DNA of 64,000 bases from Brachionus manjavacas (taxonomy: Eukaryota; Rotifera; Eurotatoria; Ploima; Brachionidae). The DNA is taken from assembly GCA_019054805.1 (NCBI GenBank), contig JAHQIY010000005.1:6803501-6867500 (forward strand), written 5' to 3'. Below the pieces are notes generated by a model. It did no database searches. It saw nothing but the letters and a program-made list of their open reading frames with translations, and was not told where the DNA came from. The position numbers were made by a program, and so were the translations under genes. Below, one piece after another: positions 38,951-48,380 of the stretch (positions are counted from its first letter, which is position 1; every line of letters starts with the position of its first letter).

Positions 38951-39735
38951 TAAATATATTTTATTCTATTTTCATTAGTTACTAATTGTTTTAATCTGAC
39001 TATTTTACCATCAAAAATTTTCCATCTATAACCAGTCTTATCAATCTCTTCGGTTTCATTCAGCTTATCCCTCTCTTCTCTCAGTTTTTTTTCAAATGCC
39101 CTTTCCGCCACCGTTAGATCGGCGTTAATGAAGACTCTATTATACATGGCATCAATTTTATGAAGCCTTTTAGCTCCCGCCAAGACATTGTCCCTGTCTC
39201 TAGTACACTGAAGTTCGACCAAAATTGGTGGTATTCTATTTGGAGTTTCAGTTCTCTTTTTAAATCGAATTATTTTTTCTATAGATTCCTTGTTAATATT
39301 AAGTGCACAAAAGATTTCTTCTACTTTTAATTTATCATCCATTTTCCTGTCTATACCTTTTTCTTTATTTGATAATTCAATTCCATATATGACCAGATTC
39401 CGGTTTTTTTGACTCTCGTTCTCTCTGTTCCACCATTACACTATTCACAACATTAATTTCAGCTGGCTGCTGTGGCCGAAGCGGCTCATTTGTTTTTCCT
39501 TTTATTGATCTTAATACAGCTGTTTTGTAACAAAGACTATTTGCTGTCGTCATATCGCTTTCTATACCAAAAATTTTCTTAATTTCTGTAATAAAATTAT
39601 TATTTTTACATTTACAGTCACAACCTTTCTTCTCTACGTGCTCTAATCGCTCCTTCAACTCTTTGATTGTTGCTTTTAGTTCTTTAATTATTGATTCCTG
39701 CTGATCTGTTCTAAGCTGCAAGCCACCAACTTTTG
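38950..39735 (-). pseudogene. LINE ORF1, 3' part
   Basis: The first piece GLQLRTDQQESIIKELKATI continues into KELKERLEHVEKK, a likely coiled coil, then a Cys-rich GCDCKCKNN. A second frame (39342-38950) has RIPPILVELQCTRDRDNVLA, then INADLTVAERAFEKKLREER, typical of the nucleic-acid-binding ORF1 protein of CR1-like LINEs. It joins in phase with 42251-42089 if the MULE and one target-site copy are removed. Confidence 0.75.
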
Positions 39736-40009
39736 GCACTAGGTCGTTATATAGCAATTTTTTTCGTAGCAAATATTTAACAGCTAATTTTTCGAAGAAA
39801 ATTTTTAAGGTAAATGTCAATTAGTAACAACGTTAGAAGCAATTAATTCATCGCTTCTTTTCATAGCAAAATATAGCGTACTTTTAGAAGCGATTTTTTA
39901 GAAGTAAATAAAAAAAAAAAAGTTCGATGCAAATCAATTTATTCAGTCAATAAAAAAAAAGTGTCGAATCAAATTTAAAGTTATTTTTTTTTGTTCATTA
40001 TAAAAATAA

Positions 40010-40355
40010 AATAAAATTTTCAGCCCACTTCTCGAAATTATCTCTTTTGAAATCTTTTAAACTTCTCCTGATTAACTCGTCTTTTTGTAACTCTTTGTTC
40101 TTTCTCTTAAATTCATCCCCACTTTGAATCTGTGTTCTTTTGCTCAATACGAAATTGTTCAATTAATTTATAAGTCGATTGGTGTTTTTTGGCGTCGATT
40201 TCAAATTGTTTGTGCTAAGACTCTAAGGAATTATTTGTTTTTGGACAATCGTTCAAAATACGTTCGTTTATGTTCCATAAATGTATTTGAAACATAGGAA
40301 TAGATCGAATTGTATTGCTATTTTTTTTCAAGCTTCCAATATAATATTTTTCAAA
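40010..40355 (-). pseudogene. Decayed C-terminal part of the MULE transposase
   Basis: In the same frame after the TAA: FEKYYIGSLKKNSNTIRSIP, MFQIHLWNINERILNDCPKT and NNSLES, then a TAG, then HKQFEIDAKK and YKLIEQFRIEQKNTDSKW. MULE transposases normally show W-N-x-R-x3-N-x-P-R-T-N-N-x-x-E-G/S-W-H here, so the TAG replaces the conserved Trp. At least two in-frame stops show the copy is inactive. Confidence 0.75.
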
Positions 40356-41771
40356 TTAATCTAGCATACACTTAAATTTAACTGGAGCCAACTCTCTTAA
40401 CTTATTAAAACAAAAAATTACGTCTTTCTTTGGTATAAAAGCTAGTGACTGAATAAATTTAAACGACTTTCTGATCTTTGGATCAGCTGCATTAGTTTTA
40501 ACTAATTTGTATAATTGAATGTGACGCCACAAATTTTGAACTAGATGAAAATAACAGCCAATAACACGAGTCCCGGGGAGAGAATGTTCTATTGCGATAT
40601 GTATAGACTTTTCGAAGTCACTTAGTATGTTATGTGGCTGGACTTCGATGTTAGCTATAAGCAAATTAAAAAAACGGATGTAAGATTCTTGACTTTTATT
40701 TGGAAGTAATGCGTACACGACTGGAAGATTCTTATTTTTCAAAATCACATTAATGGTGAAAAGTTGGTAAAAAATACTCGGCGCAACAGCAAAAGTGCCA
40801 TCACAATACCAATCCCAATTTGAGTTTAACAAAGTCAAGTTCTCTTTTGTGCAAAATATCAAAATACGTTCCGGATCATCTGCTCCAGTGTCTTCCCACA
40901 AGAATTTTTCACCATCATAAGATAATAATAAACTGTCAGGTATGTTTAACTCAGTCCTAACTTTTGCTGTATCACCATTGTAGACTTTTTTATTTTGTAT
41001 TCGTTTTACAATTTGAGTTAAATTTACTGCACGTGTCATTTTTGCAGCCGATTCTTTACTAAGGTTCAGATGAGCTTTTTTTATTATTGAGCGTGGATTT
41101 TGCGAAGACTGTTGAGCCAATTGTTTCAACTTTTCCATAGCCAATAGACATTCAGTTTTAGCTGGATCTAGTAAATGGTTATGAGAAGTAACCTCTTTGA
41201 CTGGCTCTAAATGACCAATAGTCACTTCTCGTCCATTACATTTGTCTTTTTTTGAACCAACTCTCTCGCATTTCCATTCTATTTCATTATTTGGAAATAC
41301 ACCAGTTTGACGATCAATAGTATAAAAATACCCTTCATGGCATAATTTTGGATTCCCAAATTTTTTTGATGTAACTGTTAATTTCTTTTTGGGTTCAATG
41401 GATTCTTCTTCTTCGTATTCTTCGACTACCTTATCGTGATTCTCATTCTCAAAACACAATTCTGGGTCATAGTAATCGTCGTCTTCAACTTGATCGTCGA
41501 CTGTATCATACAAAGATAACTTCGATAAGCTTTCAATGCAACTTAATTGAGGAATACTTGAGCACAGTTCATTACTAGACGTTTCTTGAGTATTACATGA
41601 GCACGGTTCATTACTAGACGTTTCTTGAGTATTACTTGAGCACGGTTTATTACGGTTCGGTTCAATTGTACTGTCCAGTGTTAGGTGATGACTACGTGGT
41701 ACATTTTTCGTTCGTAAACGCAATGGTGAATCGTAATTTACTTTTTGTTGTTTACTTGTTTTTTTTTTCAT
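40356..41771 (-). CDS. MULE transposase with N-terminal FLYWCH zinc finger (main open part)
   Basis: 471 aa open. Residues about 40-75 contain a tandem repeat (PCS-NTQETSSNE twice, then a partial third). An acidic stretch follows. About 135-205 is a FLYWCH-type finger (GYFYTIDR, WKCERVGSKKDKCNGREV, then HNH). From about 290 comes the MULE DDE core: WYCDGTFAVAPSIFYQLFTI with the first Asp, LLPNKSQESYIRFF, ILSDFEKSIHIAI with the second Asp, and GCYFHLVQNLWRHIQ. The frame ends at KFKCMLD with a TAA, but homology goes on beyond it. A start at 41771 follows an acceptor-like TTTTTAG, so an upstream exon is possible; the region at 42089-42251 is, however, LINE ORF1 and not part of this gene. Confidence 0.85.
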   Translation of the reverse strand: MKKKTSKQQKVNYDSPLRLRTKNVPRSHHLTLDSTIEPNRNKPCSSNTQETSSNEPCSCNTQETSSNELCSSIPQLSCIESLSKLSLYDTVDDQVEDDDYYDPELCFENENHDKVVEEYEEEESIEPKKKLTVTSKKFGNPKLCHEGYFYTIDRQTGVFPNNEIEWKCERVGSKKDKCNGREVTIGHLEPVKEVTSHNHLLDPAKTECLLAMEKLKQLAQQSSQNPRSIIKKAHLNLSKESAAKMTRAVNLTQIVKRIQNKKVYNGDTAKVRTELNIPDSLLLSYDGEKFLWEDTGADDPERILIFCTKENLTLLNSNWDWYCDGTFAVAPSIFYQLFTINVILKNKNLPVVYALLPNKSQESYIRFFNLLIANIEVQPHNILSDFEKSIHIAIEHSLPGTRVIGCYFHLVQNLWRHIQLYKLVKTNAADPKIRKSFKFIQSLAFIPKKDVIFCFNKLRELAPVKFKCMLD

Positions 41772-42088
41772 CTAAAAATTTATTAGAGCAAAAAAATACT
41801 TGAATTATCAAGTTCATTTTTAAAGAAAATAAAAATAGGAAATTTGATTGACATGAGCAGTCTTTTTTAAGAACAAGAAAAAACGAAAAAACATACATGC
41901 AAAAAATTAGCGTTTAAAAAACTGCTACTAACAATTTTTGGCTATGATAAAATCGCACCAAATAAATTTGCTTCAAAGAACTGCTCCGTAATAATTGCTT
42001 CTTAATAATGCAGCTAACACGTTTCGCTTCTAAACTTGTCTTTGCTACTAAATAATTTGCTGTGAAACTATTGGATGCCCAACTTTTA

Positions 42089-42251
42089 GCGTTGCCGTTC
42101 TAATCCTTTCGAACTCCTCCGCATCAATTTCTTGAATTTCTGGTGAGAGATCCATATCCTCATTATTTCTTGTCTTCTTTATTCGAGTCCGATTACTATG
42201 GGCCGAGAAAGGTGCACTCGATACCAGTGTACAAATTTCATTATTATCCAT
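42089..42251 (-). pseudogene. LINE ORF1, N-terminal part
   Basis: Opens MDNNEICTLVSSAPFSAHSN and contains a basic stretch (RIKKTRNN) and acidic segment (EIQEIDAEEFERIRTATLK). The frame runs to the MULE boundary, and the continuation at 39735 is in phase. The LINE 5' UTR would lie just above 42251. Confidence 0.6.
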
Positions 42252-42274
42252 AATATTTCAAAAATGTTCTTTTA

Positions 42275-42440
42275 AATATCTAGTTAATTAATAAAATTAT
42301 CTAGCATTTTAATTTTTTTCTCTATTAAGTTAATAATTTTATCTAGGTGTTAAATTTTTTATCTAGTAAATAATTTTTTTTATATAGTACATTTAATACA
42401 ATTTATATAGTAAGTTCATCTTTTTATTTAGTATACATTA
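42275..42440 (-). repeat. Array of TTATCTAG motifs
   Basis: TTATCTAG/ATATCTAG/TATATAGTA recur about seven times in one orientation, the complement of the 29890-30445 array. It abuts the 5' end of the LINE. Confidence 0.6.
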
Positions 42441-43032
42441 ATATTATGTGATTTTTATTATTATATTGAATTTTTTATTTTAAAACAAATTATGCCTTTT
42501 TGCTTTTAAACTGTTTAGATATTTAGTTACATAATATTTTAGGGTTTGATTTGGATCTTTATCTTTTAATATCTTTTCTTGCTCAGATCGGACTTATTTT
42601 AAGGCATTATTTTTGATAAAAATCGTCTCTTTGACCCGCATTTTATATTTGTTTAATGCAAATGCATTTATTTAAAATATTGAGCTTTAAAATTTTAATG
42701 GGTCATATAATTGATTATTATTTTTAATCTCTTTTTAAGTTTCTTACTCAAATACCTCTAGAATTCAAGTTCTTTGAAATCAATGTCAATTAGATACTGT
42801 TGTAAATTTCCTTAAAATGCTGGTGAACATTTTTTGCCGAAAAAAACCCCACGAACAAATTGTAAAATTTATCCAAAATTTATGTTCTAATTATGTTTTT
42901 AGTATTTTTTTTGTTGCTTAAAATTAACAAAAAAACAAAATAAAATTTGTTACGTTTAGTTTAATTTTTGGATAATTTCTTCAATCTGTTACAAAAAAAA
43001 AAGCAAATTAATTATTTATTTAATTAGACTGA
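42441..43032. other. Spacer
   Basis: AT-rich; no gene or recognisable repeat seen. Confidence 0.4.
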
Positions 43033-43040
43033 TATAAATA
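43033..43040 (+). promoter_or_regulatory. TATA box of the small secreted-protein gene
   Basis: TATAAATA 35 bases before the ATG. With normal spacing, transcription would start about 10 bases before the start codon. Confidence 0.45.
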
Positions 43041-43074
43041 GATACATTTTGATAAAGAAAGACAAAATTAAAAA

Positions 43075-43396
43075 ATGAACGTTAAACTAGCTCTTTTCAT
43101 CACTCTGAGTATTAATTTTATTCAAAATGATAACTTTTTAAAAAAAAACAATTCATTTTAGGTATTTTATGCTTTGCAAATGGCCAAAAACAGGCCAGTT
43201 CAGAACCAAATCAAGTCGATTCAAGTATGGAAAATAAACGGTGATTTTTTTTATTAATTTTGTTATTTTTATTTTAGAAACTCCATTTGCAAAAATGTTC
43301 AATAGATTTATAGTTCCGCCAGATGCGTTGACTGGAAATAATGCGCGTAATGTGATGAATAAATACCAAGTGTTTGATAAACCGATTAAAGCTTAG
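43075..43396 (+). CDS. Small secreted protein (71 aa), unknown function
   Basis: Three short exons: 43075-43108, 43162-43224 and 43278-43396, with two introns of 53 bp each (GTATTA..TTTTAG and GTATGG..TTTTAG). The phases fit, so the join is unlikely to be chance. The product starts with a textbook signal peptide: MNVKLALFITLSILCFANG, with a likely cut after Gly19. The mature part is about 52 residues, without Cys, rich in Asn/Pro/Gln, containing PFAKMFNRFIVPPDALTG and ending KPIKA. No dibasic cleavage plus amidation signal is present, so a classical neuropeptide precursor is not indicated. I do not recognise the family. A TATA box lies just upstream. Confidence 0.7.
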
Positions 43397-44009
43397 TTTA
43401 ATTAATTAATTAATTAATCTAAAATTAGGTTTTATTTAGTTATAAATATTTAAAAGATTCATTTTTCATTTTATAAATCCATTAAAAAAAAAAGGAATTA
43501 TTAATTTTTGGAATTTTTTTCAATTGAAAAATATTTAATTTATATCTTGACTACGTCATACTTTATCAATTATGTGGATAAAGAAATAAGTTTTTTTATT
43601 TAAAATTCAGACCGGAAAAATGAAAATAGACAAAACAAAATTTTTTTTCAATTTCAATTTTTAATTGACATCATCAAATCTATATCATTTTTTAAAAAGT
43701 TTAAAAATAAAAAATATCCAATAAAAAATTAAAAATTATTTTTTCTTTTATTATTTTTTTAAATTACATAATTTAACAAAATTTTAAATCGAAGAAATCT
43801 GCAATGATCTTGGTATAATAATAAACATTGTTGTTTTTCAAAAATAAATGTCAAAAAAAAACTTGAATTTTTAACCAAAAATGACTGTTTTTCATAAAAT
43901 TTTATCAACTTTCAAATTTCCGAATAATTAAAAATTTGCATTTTTTAAAAAGTCTAATAAATTGTTTGCGTCCAATATCAAGTTTGACATAATGTTTTTG
44001 TTTTACTTT

Positions 44010-44460
44010 CAGGTAGCTGTATATCTCATTTGTCCAAATTTGAAAATTGCTGCAGCAGCTTGGAGTTCATGTCCTTAAAAAGACTGGAACATTTTGGAAC
44101 AAGTGGAAAGACGAGCTACGAAATAAGTGTTTAATTTAAGAAATCTGGATTATGATAAAATACTTACCATCTTAGGGTTGTTAGACTTATAACAAGATGA
44201 GATCGAGGGGATTTAGATACGAAACCTTCAAAATAATGAACGGTTTCAGCACGGTTGAATGGCAAAATGTGTATATCCAAAGCCATGCAATAACAAGCAA
44301 AGATTCAGCAGGTGGAATTCGGGGACTTCAAAGAAGGCTGACTTAGCAAATGACAATGAACAAGCTTAGAGATAACTTTCTGAAAAATCGAGTGGTGAAT
44401 GTTGTAAATGCAAAATCAAAAAATGAATTTAAAATCGAATTAATAAAAGGTTAAATTTAA
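44010..44460 (+). pseudogene. LINE C-terminal domain remnant
   Basis: KMRSRGFRYETFKIMNGFST and VEWQNVYIQ correspond to the RRGDLIQ-FKI-NGFD-I-W block of CR1-like LINEs, followed by NKLRDNFLKNRVVNVVNA and KNEFKIELIKG (the FFTNRVV..FKNKLD block). Stops interrupt. Confidence 0.6.
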
Positions 44461-44989
44461 AAATATTTCTATTGAAGAATTGAAAATTTAAACCAAAACT
44501 GAAATTCCGGAATTCAGTTGATTTTGTAATCACAATGTTGGTCATTAGAGTTCTCGCTTTGTATAAAAATAAAAAGTTTCATTATTTTTTAAGACTACTA
44601 TTGAATTTAGAAATTATTATTAATTGACATGCTGCGAATTTTCGATGATTTAGTTTATTACTGACGTATTATGTTCTTAATTCAAATATAGATTTAGTCA
44701 TGAGCTCAATAAATTACGGAAATAAATTAAATGATTATTTACTTTTTTTCGTATTGTTTAATATGTAGAATTCTATTTTCTCAAAAAGATCCAAATTATT
44801 GAACGTCAGCTTGAAGTTCATTAGTATCTTTAAAGAAAAGGAAAAGAATTCTTTTAAATAATATTTTACGTAATCTTTTATTTAAACTAGTTTAGTCATA
44901 ACACTAAAGCTTCAAAGTTAATTAAAATGATGAGTAAATTTTTATTTGATAAAAATATTATTAAAAAATATTTTTTATGTTTATAATGG

Positions 44990-45395
44990 CATTTTGAAGT
45001 TGCTGATCAACTCAATTCATTTCAATTCAAAGAATTTGTCTTTAGATATAAAAATTAACCTTTGAATAAATTTAAATAATTTTAATGTAACATGCATTAC
45101 ATGTTATGTAGATTTAAAAAATTAAAAATAATTTGAAATTTTTTTTTCTCAAACTACTGATAAAATCGATTTTTAAGTTAAAATTTATTAATTCATTTTT
45201 TTAAAGTTTATTTTGAAATTTTATATTTCAAGAGTATTTATATCTAGCATTGAAAATTAAATTCGAAAAGAGCAACAAAACTAAAAAAGTGATCTTTCTT
45301 ACAAATATTTTTGAAAAAAAAATTAAAAAAAAAAATTAAAAAAAAAGAATTAATGAATTTGAATTTAAAAATCGATTCTATAAGTGGATTGAGAA
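44990..45395. repeat. Foldback repeat copy
   Basis: Begins GGCATTTTGAAGTTGCTGAT and ATTTCAATTCAAAGAATTTG, includes TAATGTAACATGCATTACAT, and ends with AAAAATCGATTCTATAAGTGG. These landmarks occur in the same order in the better-preserved palindrome at 58945-59460. Confidence 0.6.
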
Positions 45396-45424
45396 AAAAA
45401 AAATTCAAATTATTTTTAATTTAA

Positions 45425-45640
45425 TAATGATAATAATAATAACAAATAATTAGCTACAATGTGCTAGGCACATGAAATGAGGGTTTAATCTCATCATAAT
45501 AGCTCAATCAAATCAATGTCAATTTTGTTTTTGAAAACGTTAATAGAATTTGAATTTGTAATATTTATAATATATTTCATGGTAATTTTATTCCTTTCTA
45601 TTTTCTAAATTTGTTAATTTTAAATTCGAGTACATGATAG
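45425..45640 (-). pseudogene. LINE C-terminal end and 3' terminus (antisense)
   Basis: Reverse-strand reading gives NSINVFKNKIDIDLIELL, the last block of the CR1-like C-terminal domain. After it comes CATTTCATGTGCCTAGCACA with TTGTAGCTAATTATT, matching the hairpin terminus at 32530-32570, then a (TTA)n tail. Confidence 0.65.
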
Positions 45641-46190
45641 CAATTTTGGCTTTTTTAAAAAACTAAATTTATCAAATATTCTTTTTTCTATAACGAAATT
45701 TTTTTTTTTTTTTTTAAGATGTAATTTCAAGCAAGTGGTTGAAAGGGAGGACTAAGTTCCATTCCAAACAACCAGGGATTCCATCCCAAACTATATTTTA
45801 AATAAATAAAAAAATAATGGTTAAAAGTAAATTAAAATTTAACAAAAAGAGTGTCAAATCAAAATGGATAACATTTATACAGTATTTTTGTAAATTTAAT
45901 ATCCTCTAAGACCGAATTTATTTAGGCGGTTTATCATAACTTTTAATTTAATTTGAGCTAAAAATAAGTTTTTTTTTTGGAAAATTTTGAATTTAACAAA
46001 CAAAAATTCAAAATTGAAAACGGAAATTAAATAAAAACAAAATTTGCTATTTTTTTTCTATTTGTGTGTATTAGTTATCACATTCAAAAACCATTCTTAC
46101 CGCAATCATTAAGTCTTAGCTAATAAAAAAAACACTATAAATTATTAATTGAAGAATGAGAAAAACTTTTAGAAAAACAAACAGTCTAAA

Positions 46191-47666
46191 ATGCTGAAAA
46201 AAAGCAGCAATAACGAAATAAAAAATTTGGTGCTCGAAAGCTTAGAATCAACGAGTAGCCACGGTATCCCAAATTTAGTACGCAATAAAAGCTGGCCCAT
46301 AAAGATTCTTTGGTTTACCTGCTTGAGTCTATCGACTGGCTACTGTGTTTACAATTTGACAAAAAGCATTGTAAATTATTTCAGCTTTAATGCAGTCACT
46401 AAGGTATCCTATGAACGCTTGGACGCGATTGAATTTCCAACAGTTACGTTTTGTAACAAAAACCCATTTTTGGTCCGAAAACCAAACAGCAAAAACAACA
46501 TGGAACAAAACCTAAACAATCAGTCAAAGGACTTTTTTGACTCGCTTCTCAATTTGAATGCATCTGAAAATTCTCTTGAATCTTTTACTAGATTTGGCTA
46601 CAACTATTCTTACATTACACTAAATTTTCAAAACTATTTGAGCCAAGTTAGTTTTTCTATTGACGATATGCTTTTAAGCTGTCGCTTTAACAATTTCAAA
46701 TGCACTAAAAATGACTTTGAAGTAATGTTTGTAGCTGGTCTGGGAAATTGTTACAAATTTAATTTGGCCACTAAGACCGACATTGAAAAGACAACAATTC
46801 CTGGTCAAAAAAACGGTCTCATGTTGGAACTTTTCTCAGGCTATGTCAATGAAGAATTCGATCTAATAAGATCGAGTGGAATACAATTGTTTGTGCACAA
46901 TTCATCGACTATTCCCTTTGTAGAATTTGATGCAATTAATCTGCCTACTGGCTATGAAACAGACATTTGGATTAGTAAGCAGCATGTGTCTAAGCTTCCA
47001 AGTCCTTACAGTAATTGTATACAGGACACATTTTCTTTAAACTCATTCGACTCATACTTGTATCGAAAATGTGTCAATTTATTTGACAGATACCAACAGA
47101 AAACATGTCTGCTGCTGTGCTATCATGAATATGTAAAGCAGCAATGTGGTTGCTATAGTCCAGATGCATTTAAAATCACAGTTAATCAAGCATGTGAGAG
47201 TGCTAATTCTACGGCAGTTGGGTGCGTTTTTGAGGCATATGCCAAATTCCATCAAAATAGTCAATCGACCAAATGCTCTCATTTGTGTCCGATTGAATGC
47301 GATTCGGTCAATTACAATTTTAGGACATTTCTAGCTGACTTTCCGACGCCATTTTACGCAAAAGTCCTCATTGAACATGATAAGATAAAACCTAATTTGG
47401 TCAGAAATTTTACCACATTTCAAAATGTTAAAGAAAGCGTGCTTGCTGTAAACGTCTTTTATAATGATATATCTTTGAATGTTATAAAAGAATATCCGGC
47501 CAAAACTTTTGAGCAGTTAGTTGCTGAAATTGGAGGTTTTCTGGGACTTTGCGTGGGAATTAGCTTATTGAGTGTAGTCGAAATATTTGAGTTAATTTTT
47601 AAAATTATTCTAATCAAATCAAATTACAAAGGAAACAATGATCAAAACAAAGTATTACCATTTTAA
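46191..47666 (+). CDS. DEG/ENaC family sodium channel, intronless
   Basis: Trimeric amiloride-sensitive-type cation channel subunit in the plasma membrane. Single exon, 491 aa. His24-Gly25 is the family HG gating motif. TM1 is at about 36-60 (IKILWFTCLSLSTGYCVYNL), followed by the EFPTVTFCNKNPF block. The Cys-rich ectodomain includes CLLLCYHEYVKQQCGCY, then CSHLCPIECDSVNYNF. Pre-TM2 and TM2 are TFEQLVAEIGGFLGLCVGIS and LLSVVEIFELIFKI with the G-x-S selectivity filter as GIS. The C-terminal tail is short. The gating stimulus (proton, peptide, mechanical) cannot be told. Being intronless among intron-rich genes is unusual. A TTTTAG acceptor-like sequence 18 bases before the ATG could mark a leader junction. 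Confidence 0.95.
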   Translation: MLKKSSNNEIKNLVLESLESTSSHGIPNLVRNKSWPIKILWFTCLSLSTGYCVYNLTKSIVNYFSFNAVTKVSYERLDAIEFPTVTFCNKNPFLVRKPNSKNNMEQNLNNQSKDFFDSLLNLNASENSLESFTRFGYNYSYITLNFQNYLSQVSFSIDDMLLSCRFNNFKCTKNDFEVMFVAGLGNCYKFNLATKTDIEKTTIPGQKNGLMLELFSGYVNEEFDLIRSSGIQLFVHNSSTIPFVEFDAINLPTGYETDIWISKQHVSKLPSPYSNCIQDTFSLNSFDSYLYRKCVNLFDRYQQKTCLLLCYHEYVKQQCGCYSPDAFKITVNQACESANSTAVGCVFEAYAKFHQNSQSTKCSHLCPIECDSVNYNFRTFLADFPTPFYAKVLIEHDKIKPNLVRNFTTFQNVKESVLAVNVFYNDISLNVIKEYPAKTFEQLVAEIGGFLGLCVGISLLSVVEIFELIFKIILIKSNYKGNNDQNKVLPF

Positions 47667-47877
47667 TTAATTTTAATTTGTTCTAAATATAATTTTAGAA
47701 AAATTTTCTCATTTTTTTTATCAATTTGACCATTTTATGAACCAAATGGCATTTTTTAATTGCGCCAAATCAATGTGTTTGTTGTAACACACGTTCTTTT
47801 TTATTCAAAGCACTAAAACAAAGCTATCTTATTTTAGTATCTAATTTTTTTATTAGAAATCAAAAGTAATTACCAGA

Positions 47878-48103
47878 GGCTCTTGTAAATTCAATTTTGA
47901 GTCAAGTTGATGTGATGGAAGAAATTGAGGCTCAAGAAGCAGAAATGGAAATTCATAATAAAGTTGAAGTTGAAAACAATTTTAATGAAAATTCAGCTCA
48001 GTCTGAGATTCCAAAAAAGAAAAGAGGAAGACCCACTGGATCAAAAAACAACCCGAAATCAATTCAAGATCAACCTCAAAACAAAAGAACAAAAAAAGAT
48101 TAA
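47878..48103 (+). CDS. AT-hook protein tail, probably transposon-derived
   Basis: About 68-75 codons open: acidic, Glu-rich N-terminal half (MEEIEAQEAEMEIHNKVEVE) and a basic end with an AT-hook (KKKRGRPTGSKNN) and KRTKKD. It resembles the C-termini of transposases in this window. No start context is convincing; probably the last exon of a lost element. Confidence 0.35.
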
Positions 48104-48214
48104 TTTTTTTCTTTTTCTTAATTTTTCTTCCTTTTTATATTTTTTTTTTAATTTTTCTAAATAAAATATCAAAAAAACTCTACTTCCGTTTTTTTTTAAA
48201 AAAGACACGACAAC

Positions 48215-48380
48215 AAAAAATTTTGATACTTAGATAAAATAATTAGATACTGAAAAAAAATATTTATTCACTATATTTAGATAGCTTATTATTTAGATAT
48301 AAAAAAAGAATTAGACACAATGAAAAAATAACAGTCAAAAAATAATTTAAAAACAGGGTTGAAATTTATTATTATCTAGT
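48215..48380 (+). repeat. TTAGATA motif cluster
   Basis: TTAGATA/TTAGATAA occurs about six times in one orientation between 48230 and 48320, with one TTATCTAG at about 48373. Similar to the ends of the AGATAA-type MULE. Confidence 0.5.

Larger units (their letters stand above)
39736..42079 (-). mobile_element. FLYWCH-type Mutator-like transposon inside the LINE
   Basis: Both ends carry arrays of TTGCT(T/A)C-type motifs in opposite orientation (about 39740-39900 and 41925-42070; for example TAGCAATTTTTTTCGTAGCA against CAGCAAATTATTTAGTAGCA). It is flanked by CAACTTTT plus one variable base (39727-39735 and 42080-42088), a 9-bp duplication with one mismatch. The LINE reading frame continues across the site. 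The single large gene is on the reverse strand. Confidence 0.85.
36130..42255 (-). mobile_element. CR1-like LINE, interrupted by a MULE
   Basis: A non-LTR retrotransposon on the reverse strand: ORF1 (42251-42089 continued at 39735-38950), endonuclease and reverse transcriptase (about 38950-37100), and C-terminal domain to 36226, followed by a short AT-rich 3' end. The MULE at 39736-42079 lies inside ORF1. Multiple stops and frameshifts show it is dead. It is nevertheless close to full length, much longer than the other LINE pieces here. Confidence 0.85.
43397..46190. other. Intergenic region upstream of the DEG/ENaC gene
   Basis: Contains a sense LINE C-terminal remnant (44010-44460), a foldback repeat (44990-45395) and an antisense LINE 3' end (45425-45640). 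The last 500 bases before the channel gene are AT-rich with a poly-T run and no recognisable gene. Confidence 0.5.

Noticed and set aside
40010-40400. Stop-codon readthrough extending the MULE transposase
   Set aside because: At least two stops plus further lesions downstream point to decay; the TAG in place of the conserved Trp looks like a simple point mutation.
41772-42251. 42089-42251 as a first exon of the MULE transposase
   Set aside because: It joins in phase to the LINE ORF1 at 39735 across a 9-bp duplication, and it lies outside the MULE inverted ends.
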